From the NCBI GenBank assembly GCA_021785115.1, contig JAJYGO010000013.1, positions 5,966 through 13,393 of the forward strand: a stretch of 7,428 bases of DNA. The letters run 5' to 3'. The notes beneath the pieces are model-generated. The model saw only the letters and a program-made list of their open reading frames with translations, was not told the origin of the DNA and did no database searches. Source of the stretch: Chloroflexota bacterium (GTDB lineage Bacteria; Chloroflexota; Limnocylindria; Limnocylindrales; CSP1-4). Within the stretch, counting starts at the first letter, position 1; each line of letters opens with the position of its first letter. Below are positions 1 to 5,871 of the stretch, in pieces. Made by a program: the position numbers and the translations under genes.

Positions 1-1
1 C

Positions 2-655
2 CGATCTGCGGAGTTCCTGTCGACGGAGCATCCGCAGACGATCGCGCTCGTGGTGGCCCATCTCGACGCGCGGCGCGCGGCCGGCATCCTTACGCAGCTC
101 GATGCGGCGATGCAGGTGGAGGTGGCGCAGCGGCTCGCACTGATGGAGCAGACGACGCCGGAGATGATCGCGCTCGTCGAGGATGGGCTCCGACGCCGGC
201 TCTCGTCGCTCGTGACCGAGACAACGGCCGTGGGCGGCGTGAAGCCGCTCGCGCACGTGCTCAACCAAGTCGACCGCACAACGGAGCGCCAGATCCTGGG
301 CGGGCTCGCGGAGCACAGCCCTGATCTGGCCGACGCCGTCCGACGGCTGATGTTCGTCTTCGAGGACGTCGTGAAGCTCGACGACCGGGCCATGCAGAAG
401 GTCGTCCGAAACGTGGACACCAAGGATCTCGCCCTCGCGCTCCGGAACGCGAGCGACGGGGTGCGCCAGAAGTTCATGGGCAACATGTCGCAGCGCGCGG
501 CCGAGATGCTGACGGAAGAGATGTCGCTGACGACCCAGGTGCGCCTGAAGAACGTGGAGGAGGCGCAGCAGCGGATCGTCGACGTGATCAAGCACCTCGA
601 GGAGACCGATGAGATCGTGATCGACCGCGGGGATGGCTCCGATGCCCTCATCTGA
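2..655 (+). CDS. fliG: Flagellar motor switch protein FliG, C-terminal part (5' end outside window)
   Basis: FliG sits at the cytoplasmic face of the MS ring and meets the stator to generate torque. The frame is open from base 2, so the gene begins upstream; the first in-window GTG (base 50) lies inside a conserved helix and is not a start. The 217 visible residues cover the middle and C-terminal domains of a protein usually about 335 aa long. Seen directly: the EHPQ motif (bases 26-37) that opens the middle domain, the MFVF motif (350-361), and the charged DDR of the torque helix (380-388), followed seven residues later by Arg. These appear to match the Asp288/Asp289/Arg297 region of E. coli FliG. 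The end has the usual VRLKNVEEAQQ and EIVI signatures. The last bases overlap fliH. FliG is identified with high certainty; about 115-120 N-terminal residues (the FliF-binding domain) are missing from view. Confidence 0.97.
   Translation, partial: RSAEFLSTEHPQTIALVVAHLDARRAAGILTQLDAAMQVEVAQRLALMEQTTPEMIALVEDGLRRRLSSLVTETTAVGGVKPLAHVLNQVDRTTERQILGGLAEHSPDLADAVRRLMFVFEDVVKLDDRAMQKVVRNVDTKDLALALRNASDGVRQKFMGNMSQRAAEMLTEEMSLTTQVRLKNVEEAQQRIVDVIKHLEETDEIVIDRGDGSDALI
629..633 (+). promoter_or_regulatory. Probable Shine-Dalgarno for fliH
   Basis: GGGGA lies within the end of fliG. It sits 8 bases before ATG 642 and directly against ATG 633, which favours 642 as the fliH start. The match is short, so this is a moderate argument. 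Confidence 0.45.
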
Positions 656-1382
656 CCGGATCATCCGGGGCGCATCCCCGGCACAACGCCTGCGAGGTGC
701 GACGGCTCCGTCAGCAGTCGGCGGAGCGTACGGCGTGCACGTCCTCCGCGGGCGAGCGGCGGCTGCCCGAGAGCCCGTCATGCCCCCCGAGGCCCATGAG
801 CCGGAGCCCGAGGCCCGTGCCACGGATGGCGGTCGCGATCTCGACCGCGGTCTCGAAGCGCTCGCGCAGGAGGCCGAAGCGCGCGGCTACGCGGCGGGTC
901 TCGAGCGGGCGACGGCGGAGACGCGCGCGGCCGTCGACGCGGTCGGCGATCTCGCGACGCGGCTGGAGACGCTCGCCCCGCACGAAACGGCGGTCGTCGC
1001 GCGCATCGTGGTCGACCTCGCGCTGGCCGTCGCGGCGCGCATCCTCGACCGCGAGGTGGAGGATGCGCCGTCGCTGCTGGTCGGCGTCATCGAGCGGGCA
1101 CTCCGCAGTGTGAACGGCAGCCCCGAGGCGCGCGTGTACCTGCACCCCGGCGCGGTGGACGCCGTCCGGTCGGCATGGGAATCGGCGTTCGGGCCGGCGT
1201 ACCTCGGGAAGCGGTGGATCTTCGAGGCGGATCCTGCGCTGCCACCGGGTGGCTGCACGCTCCGGCACGAGCACGGCTTCGTCGAGGCGGGCCTGGATGT
1301 CCAGCTCGAGGAGATCCGTGGGACCCTCGAGCGCACGATCCCGCTTCTGGCCCGGCGAGCGACCGAGGAGGGCGCGGCATGA
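642..1382 (+). CDS. fliH: Flagellar export ATPase regulator / stator FliH
   Basis: FliH binds FliI, restrains its ATPase activity and docks the ATPase complex to the export gate and C-ring. I start it at ATG 642 (246 aa), where GGGGA lies 8 bases upstream; ATG 633 in the same frame (249 aa) is the alternative. Both overlap the end of fliG. Residues 1 to about 65 are Ala/Pro/Arg-rich and probably disordered. A GxxxG step (G82-G86) within a charged helix follows, as in the FliH/stalk family. The C-terminal half is the recognisable FliH domain: the ALAVAARILDRE helix, a short VYLHPG strand, then DPALPPGGCTL and HGFVEAGLDVQLEEI, matching the family pattern D..l..GgC.....G.iDa.l. The N-terminal Trp residues that anchor E. 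coli FliH are absent. It overlaps fliI by 4 bases (ATGA). Family assignment is firm; the start is less so. Confidence 0.9.
   Translation: MPSSDRIIRGASPAQRLRGATAPSAVGGAYGVHVLRGRAAAAREPVMPPEAHEPEPEARATDGGRDLDRGLEALAQEAEARGYAAGLERATAETRAAVDAVGDLATRLETLAPHETAVVARIVVDLALAVAARILDREVEDAPSLLVGVIERALRSVNGSPEARVYLHPGAVDAVRSAWESAFGPAYLGKRWIFEADPALPPGGCTLRHEHGFVEAGLDVQLEEIRGTLERTIPLLARRATEEGAA
1365..1372 (+). promoter_or_regulatory. Shine-Dalgarno fixing the fliI start
   Basis: GAGGAGGG lies inside the end of fliH, 6 bases before ATG 1379. It is the strongest ribosome binding site in the window. It supports the ATGA overlap start over the frame's upstream extension to 1175, which would lie almost entirely on top of fliH. 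Confidence 0.85.
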
Positions 1383-2722
1383 GCCGGCGCGGTGCGAGCG
1401 GGTCGGAACTGCGCGAACGACTGACAGCCGCCGTGGGGACCGCACGACGGTACCGCGCGGCAGGGGAGGTCGTACGGGTCGTCGGGACCACGGTGGAGGC
1501 GGCCGGGCTCAACGTGCAGGTCGGATCGCTGTGCTGGGTGGAGCGAGAGCCGCAGGGGCAGGTCACGGCTGAGGTGGTCGGCTTCCACGACGGACGGATC
1601 ACGCTCGTCCCGTTCGGAGAGCTGAGCGGAGTCCGCTCCGGATCGCTCGTCCGGCTCAGGGAGGAGCAGTTCCGGGTGCCGGTCGGTCCGGGGCTGCTCG
1701 GGCGGGTCGTGGATGGGTTCGGCCGACCACTGGACGGCCGCGGTCCCGTCGACGCCCGGCACCGGCCGCTCGACGGGCGGCCCCCCCACCCGCTCCAGCG
1801 CTCGCGGATCTCGACCGCGCTCTCGACGGGTGTCCGTGCGATCGACGGGCTGAACACGGTGGGAAAGGGCCAGCGGCTGGGCATCTTCGCCGGGTCCGGC
1901 GTCGGGAAGTCGACCCTGCTCGCGATGCTCGCGCGGCACTCGGCGGCCGACGTGAACGTCATAGCGCTGATCGGCGAGCGGGGCCGCGAGGTCCAGGAGT
2001 TCGTCGAGGAGCAGCTCGGCGACGGGCTCGCACGATCCGTCGTGGTCGTGGCCACGTCCGACCAGTCCGCGCTGCTCCGCCTGAAGGCGGCCTGGGTTGC
2101 AACCGCGATCGCCGAATCGTTTCGCGACGACGGCCGCGATGTACTGCTGATGATGGATTCGGTCACCCGGCTCGCCATGGCGCAGCGCGAGATCGGGCTG
2201 GGGGCGGGCGAGCCGCCGGCGCTGCGGGGCTATCCGCCGTCGGTCTTCTCGCTGCTGCCGCAGCTCCTCGAGCGGGCCGGCAACTCCGACCGCGGCACGA
2301 TGACGGGCCTGTACACCGTCCTCGTCGAGGGTGACGACATGAGCGAGCCGATCGCCGATGCCGTCCGGTCGATCCTCGATGGCCACATCGTGCTGTCACG
2401 CAACCTCGCGGAGCGGAACCATTACCCCGCGATCGACGTGCTCGCCTCGATCTCGCGCGTCATGCCGGCGGTCGTCTCGGCCCGCCACGGCCGTCTCGCC
2501 GGGGCGCTGCGCGCGGCGCTCGCCGAGTACGAAGGCGCGCGTGATCTGATCGAGGTCGGGGCGTACGCGGCGGGCTCGAACCCCGCGATCGACCGCGCGA
2601 TCGCGCTGCGAGCGCGGATCGAGCGCTTTCTGTGCCAGCCGCAGGACGAGGAGACGAACCTCGACGCGGCTGTCAGCGAGCTCGAGGGGCTGGGCCTCGT
2701 GCCGGTGGAGGTCGCGGCGTGA
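1379..2722 (+). CDS. fliI: Flagellar type III export ATPase FliI
   Basis: FliI is the F1-beta-like hexameric ATPase at the base of the flagellar export gate; it handles substrate-chaperone complexes together with FliH and FliJ. The product is 447 aa, close to the 457 aa of E. coli FliI. Residues 1 to about 90 form the N-terminal barrel. Walker A is GSGVGKST (172-179, Lys177). GERGREV follows (199-205), with Glu200 at the position of the catalytic Glu. Walker B is LLMMD, ending at Asp260. Conserved stretches GYPPSVFSLLPQLLERAG and VEGDDMSEPIADAVR come next. Arg360 in ASISR is the probable arginine finger. All key residues are present, so it should be active. The start is ATG 1379, overlapping fliH by 4 bases with a strong ribosome site. 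FliI rather than an injectisome or F1 paralogue is inferred from fliG, fliH and fliJ beside it. Confidence 0.97.
   Translation: MSRRGASGSELRERLTAAVGTARRYRAAGEVVRVVGTTVEAAGLNVQVGSLCWVEREPQGQVTAEVVGFHDGRITLVPFGELSGVRSGSLVRLREEQFRVPVGPGLLGRVVDGFGRPLDGRGPVDARHRPLDGRPPHPLQRSRISTALSTGVRAIDGLNTVGKGQRLGIFAGSGVGKSTLLAMLARHSAADVNVIALIGERGREVQEFVEEQLGDGLARSVVVVATSDQSALLRLKAAWVATAIAESFRDDGRDVLLMMDSVTRLAMAQREIGLGAGEPPALRGYPPSVFSLLPQLLERAGNSDRGTMTGLYTVLVEGDDMSEPIADAVRSILDGHIVLSRNLAERNHYPAIDVLASISRVMPAVVSARHGRLAGALRAALAEYEGARDLIEVGAYAAGSNPAIDRAIALRARIERFLCQPQDEETNLDAAVSELEGLGLVPVEVAA
2707..2711 (+). promoter_or_regulatory. Shine-Dalgarno for fliJ
   Basis: GGAGG lies in the last codons of fliI, 7 bases before GTG 2719. 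It supports the GTGA overlap start of fliJ over an in-frame ATG at 2632 that lies deep within fliI. Confidence 0.75.
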
Positions 2723-3165
2723 AGCGCGACCGGCTGGCCACGGTCCTCCGTCTGCGCCGGCTCGACGAGCAGGCGGCTCAGGTGCGGCTGCGCGAGGCAC
2801 TGGTGGCGCTGGCCGAGACCGAACGGGCGCTCGGCCAGTGGGCGGCCACGTTGGCCGACGAAGAGGCGTGGCTGGCGCTGGTGCAGGCAGGTCCGACGAC
2901 CGGGTCGGCATGCCAGGCGGCATCGGCGGCGGTGGCGCAGGCCCGGACGCGCCGCGATACGGCGGCCCTGGCCGTCGGTGAGGCTGCCGGGCAGATGGCG
3001 CTCACCCGGGACGCCCTCGCTGCCGCCACCCGACGTCGCGAGGTCGTCGAGCGGCTGCGCGAACGGCAGCACGCGCTGGCTCGCCGGGCGGAGGAGCGGG
3101 CGGAGACGGTCCGCCTGGCCGAGGTCGCGACGGTGCAGCACGTGTTCGGGTCGCGGGAGGCGTGA
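2719..3165 (+). CDS. fliJ: Flagellar export chaperone / ATPase stalk protein FliJ
   Basis: FliJ is a small antiparallel coiled coil that sits in the FliI hexamer like the gamma subunit of F1, contacts FlhA and cycles export chaperones. The 148-aa product matches the usual FliJ length of about 147 aa. It starts at GTG 2719, whose GTGA overlaps the fliI stop. It has no catalytic motif. Almost the whole chain is charged, Ala/Leu-rich helix: an N-terminal helix of about 60 residues, a short turn around the PTTGSACQ segment, then a second long helix ending in Arg/Glu-rich sequence. The opening RLATVLRLRRLDEQ is typical of FliJ, where a hydrophobic heptad runs from the first residues. FliJ is poorly conserved, so the call rests on length, coiled-coil form and position straight after fliI. 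Confidence 0.85.
   Translation: MKRDRLATVLRLRRLDEQAAQVRLREALVALAETERALGQWAATLADEEAWLALVQAGPTTGSACQAASAAVAQARTRRDTAALAVGEAAGQMALTRDALAAATRRREVVERLRERQHALARRAEERAETVRLAEVATVQHVFGSREA
3155..3160 (+). promoter_or_regulatory. Shine-Dalgarno for the M23-SLT gene
   Basis: GGGAGG sits at the end of fliJ. It is 6 bases from GTG 3167 and 9 bases from ATG 3170, so either could be the start of the next gene; the proteins differ by one residue. Confidence 0.65.
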
Positions 3166-3169
3166 CGTG

Positions 3170-4363
3170 ATGTCTTTCCCGGGGCCCAGGGGACTCTCGA
3201 CGGTCCTGGCGCGGATCCAGCAGATCGACGCGCTCATCGCCCGGCTCGATCCGGCCTCCCGCCCGCTCATGGGAAGCACCGCGGCCGGGGACGATGGGAC
3301 TGTCGCCGGGACCGGCGCGGATGGCGCCCCGGCCACGGGCTTCAGCGCCGCGCTCGCCGACGTGCGGTCATCCGCCCAGGTCGGGCAGGCCTCGCCATCG
3401 TCGGCCGCAGCCGGCTCCGACATCCGTGTCACGTCCCCGTTGCCCGGCGCCACGCTCACGCAGGCGTTTGGTCCCACCACGTGCACGCTCGAGCCGAGCG
3501 CGACCATCGGCGGGGTCACGTACGCTCACTACCACGACGGTCTGGACCTGGCGGCGCCGCTCGGCACGCCGGTTCTGGCGGCCGCCGATGGCCAGGTGAT
3601 CGAGGCGGGCACCGCGTCGGATGGCGCGGTCGTCGTGGGGATCCGGCACGCGGATGGCAGTGAGACGCGGTACGCGCATCTCCAGGCCGGACTGCCGGTG
3701 CGCGTTGGCGAGGCCGTGCATGCCGGCGAGGTCATCGGGCGCGTCGGCATGACGGGGAACACGACCGGGCCACACCTTCACTTCGAGCTCTGGCGCAACG
3801 GTGTCGCCGTCGACCCCCAGCCCTGGATCACGGCGGGACGACTGCCGGGCGTGCCCGCGACGGGTACATCGGGCGGCTCGCAGGCCGCTCCGGCCGGGTC
3901 ATCCCCGGACGCATCGTCGTCGGGCCGCGCCTCGACCGCCACGCTCGCATTGTTCGATCGGGTCGCGGCCTCCATCCCATACGGATCGCAGATCGAGGCG
4001 GCGGCCGCGGACGCGAACGTCGACCCGTTCCTGCTCGCATCGCTTGTCCGCGCGGAGTCGGGCTTCGATCCGAATGCCGTGTCATCCGCCGGGGCGGAGG
4101 GGCTGACCCAGCTCATGCCGGTCACCGCTCAGTCACTCGGGGTCTCCGACGCGTTCGATCCCGTCGCGAACCTCGAGGCGGGGGCGCGTTACCTGGCCGG
4201 CGATCTCGCGTCCTACGGGCGGGTGGACCTCGCGCTCGCCGCCTACGAGTCCGGCCGCGGCGCGGTTGCTGCGGCCGGCGGCGTTCCCGATTCGTTCACG
4301 ACCCGCTCCTACATCTCCCGGATCCTCTCCACGTGGACCAGCTACCTCCAGGAGGCCCGATGA
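3170..4363 (+). CDS. Flagellar-operon peptidoglycan hydrolase: M23 endopeptidase plus SLT lytic transglycosylase
   Basis: This 397-aa protein probably opens the cell wall for the growing rod, the job FlgJ or SltF does elsewhere. Domain order: an amphipathic N-terminal helix (9-26, RIQQIDALI), a Gly/Ala/Ser-rich linker containing FSAAL (58-62), an M23 LytM-type domain (about 85-215), a second low-complexity linker (about 218-258), and an SLT domain (about 262-395). M23 zinc and catalytic residues are present: HDGLD (His122, Asp126), YAHL (His170) and HLH (202-204). SLT has catalytic Glu296 in AESGFDP and the following LTQLMP. However, the usual AYNAGPG motif reads AYESGRG (358-364). There is no Sec signal or membrane segment, so export through the flagellar gate is inferred. 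ATG 3170 was chosen; GTG 3167 is possible. The stop overlaps the next gene by 4 bases. Confidence 0.9.
   Translation: MSFPGPRGLSTVLARIQQIDALIARLDPASRPLMGSTAAGDDGTVAGTGADGAPATGFSAALADVRSSAQVGQASPSSAAAGSDIRVTSPLPGATLTQAFGPTTCTLEPSATIGGVTYAHYHDGLDLAAPLGTPVLAAADGQVIEAGTASDGAVVVGIRHADGSETRYAHLQAGLPVRVGEAVHAGEVIGRVGMTGNTTGPHLHFELWRNGVAVDPQPWITAGRLPGVPATGTSGGSQAAPAGSSPDASSSGRASTATLALFDRVAASIPYGSQIEAAAADANVDPFLLASLVRAESGFDPNAVSSAGAEGLTQLMPVTAQSLGVSDAFDPVANLEAGARYLAGDLASYGRVDLALAAYESGRGAVAAAGGVPDSFTTRSYISRILSTWTSYLQEAR
4350..4355 (+). promoter_or_regulatory. Shine-Dalgarno for the unknown 348-aa gene
   Basis: AGGAGG lies in the last codons of the hydrolase gene, 4 bases before ATG 4360. The sequence is strong but the spacing is on the short side. 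It supports an ATGA-coupled start. Confidence 0.7.
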
Positions 4364-5406
4364 CCGCCCAGCCCATCACAGCCAGCTCCCTGCAGCGCGC
4401 ACTCCCGCAGACCACGTCGGCCGGTGTGACGACGAGCGAGGCGACATCGTCCGCGGTCACCGGGACGACGGCATTTGCCGCCGAGCTCGTCGCGGCGGAC
4501 GTCACGTCCTCCGGGTCGGCCGCGTCGGATTCGCAGCCGGCGTCGAGCGGTTCTTCGGCCGGGCTGCAGGATGCGTTCCAGAACTACGGCCCGGGAACCC
4601 CGCAGGGCAATGCGCTCGCGAACCCCGACACGCCCTACATCACGGCGAGCCTCGCCACTGGCAACTACGTGAGCTTCACGCCCAACCAGGCGAGCGCGTG
4701 GTGGCAGCAATGGTTCGCCAACCCCGTCGACCTCTCCGGCGTCATGCCCGGCTTCCAGCCCGGATCGCTCGTGCTCACGCAGGCCCAGTACGACCAGGCA
4801 ACGTCGCTGCAGGCGAGCGGCACGCTCCCGAAGGCGCCCGCCGACTACAACCCGCTCGGGCTGCCCGTCGTGGCCGGGTTCGATGCGACGACGCAGCTGG
4901 CCCGCCTGGGCTGGCTCGACGTCGACGGCACGCCGACCCCGCCGACGCGAGGGGCGCTGCTCGCCGCATCACAGGCAGCGGCGTCGCTCGAACCGGAGCG
5001 GTACCTGCCGAACGGCACGCCGAACCCGACCTTCAACAACCTGATCGAACAGGCGTACGACAGCGCCCTTGAGCGTGCCATGGGGGGCACGCTCTACACG
5101 GTCCCAGCCTCCGTCACATCGGCGTCTGCCTCCATGGAAGGGCAGGGTGCATCCTCCGCGTCCATCGCTGCCGCAATCGACCTGACACCTGGGGGCACGG
5201 AGAGCGCACCCGCCGCGGCACCGGGTCGGTCCGTCGACGCGCCGTCCCTTCGTGCGGCGGCCGAGAGAATGCAGGCGTACGTCAAGACGCTGCAGGCGCT
5301 GCGGCACCCGTCCGCGGCCCAGCTCGCGGCGCTGCGGACGGACCGTGCCTCGCTCGCCCGCGATCTCGCTCGCGTCGCGGCCGCCGAACAGGAGCCGTCA
5401 TCGTGA
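4360..5406 (+). CDS. Unrecognised, probably exported flagellar-operon protein (348 aa)
   Basis: I do not recognise the family. It starts at ATG 4360 (ATGA overlap with the hydrolase) and ends overlapping flgB by 4 bases. Residues 1-67 are Thr/Ser/Ala-rich, nearly free of charge, and contain FAAEL (39-43). A more ordered core of about 68-225 is rich in Asn, Pro, Tyr and Gln, with an aromatic cluster WWQQWF (114-119) and segments such as NPDTPYITASL and PADYNPLGLPVV. A Ser/Ala/Gly linker follows (about 240-290), then a charged helical tail (291-348) that could form a coil. There is no cysteine and only two lysines. It has no Sec signal, membrane segment or enzymatic motif. Its place between a wall hydrolase and a rod gene, with an FxxxL motif, suggests a substrate of the flagellar export gate: perhaps a rod cap, scaffold or hydrolase partner. 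That role is inference; the coding call is firm. Confidence 0.8.
   Translation: MTAQPITASSLQRALPQTTSAGVTTSEATSSAVTGTTAFAAELVAADVTSSGSAASDSQPASSGSSAGLQDAFQNYGPGTPQGNALANPDTPYITASLATGNYVSFTPNQASAWWQQWFANPVDLSGVMPGFQPGSLVLTQAQYDQATSLQASGTLPKAPADYNPLGLPVVAGFDATTQLARLGWLDVDGTPTPPTRGALLAASQAAASLEPERYLPNGTPNPTFNNLIEQAYDSALERAMGGTLYTVPASVTSASASMEGQGASSASIAAAIDLTPGGTESAPAAAPGRSVDAPSLRAAAERMQAYVKTLQALRHPSAAQLAALRTDRASLARDLARVAAAEQEPSS
5390..5394 (+). promoter_or_regulatory. Shine-Dalgarno for flgB
   Basis: AGGAG lies 8 bases before GTG 5403 within the end of the preceding gene. It supports the GTGA overlap start over ATG 5418, which lies five codons further in. Confidence 0.65.
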
Positions 5407-5870
5407 TCGATCCGACGATGGCGGCGCTGGCGAGCGCGCTCCGGGGCCTCTCCGCCGAGGAGTCGGCGATCGGTGCCAACGTGGCAAACGCCGACACGCC
5501 TGGGTACCAGCCCGTGTCGGTCGATTTCCAGCAGGCCCTTCAGGAGCAGCTGTCGGCGCCCGCGTCGGCCCTCCTGTCTCAGGGCGAGACCGGGTCGGCG
5601 GCGGCAACCACGGCACCCGACATGTCCGGCGTGGGTGGCGCGCTTGCGCTCAAGCGGACCGACCCACGACACCTCGGTGGGACCGATGCGATGCCGGCGG
5701 AGGCGCCGACGGCAACTTCGGCGCAGACCCTGAGGAACGACGGCAACGCCGTCGACGTGGACGCGCAGATGTCCCAACTCGTGGACACCCAGCTGCGCTA
5801 CGCGGCCGTGGGCCGGTTGCTGACGGGAAAGCTCGGGATGCTGAAGGACGCACTGGGGCAGGCGGGCTGA
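5403..5870 (+). CDS. flgB: Flagellar basal-body proximal rod protein FlgB
   Basis: FlgB forms the base of the proximal rod, next to FliE on the MS ring, and is exported through the flagellar gate. The 155-aa product is slightly longer than E. coli FlgB (138 aa). The N-terminal helix ends in NVANADTPGYQPVSVDFQQAL, residues 25-46 of this product, containing the ANxxTPGY signature of rod/hook proteins and the DFxxAL typical of FlgB. The middle (about 47-100) is a Ser/Ala/Gly-rich insert of low conservation. The C-terminal part has the DGNAVDVDAQM pattern followed by a helix with LRYAAVGRLL, as expected for the FlgB C-terminal D0 helix. It starts at GTG 5403, overlapping the previous stop; ATG 5418 would remove five residues. 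There are no cysteines. Unusually, flgC and fliE are not adjacent. Identification is firm. Confidence 0.93.
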   Translation: MIDPTMAALASALRGLSAEESAIGANVANADTPGYQPVSVDFQQALQEQLSAPASALLSQGETGSAAATTAPDMSGVGGALALKRTDPRHLGGTDAMPAEAPTATSAQTLRNDGNAVDVDAQMSQLVDTQLRYAAVGRLLTGKLGMLKDALGQAG

Positions 5871-5871
5871 G

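Noticed and set aside
1175..1378. Upstream extension of the fliI frame
   Set aside because: It would add 68 non-conserved residues lying over fliH. ATG 1379 has a strong ribosome site and an ATGA overlap.
887..2386. Minus-strand open frame of 499 aa opposite fliH and fliI
   Set aside because: It lies wholly opposite two firmly identified genes. Its Arg/Pro/Ala/His-rich product has no motif, and such antisense frames are common at this GC content.
2978..3169. Upstream extension of the hydrolase frame into fliJ
   Set aside because: It is Arg-rich shifted-frame sequence over the second fliJ helix. A ribosome site lies just before 3167/3170.
2422..3519. Minus-strand open frame of 365 aa
   Set aside because: It overlaps fliI, fliJ and the hydrolase on the opposite strand. 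It has no recognisable domain and its composition fits a high-GC shadow.
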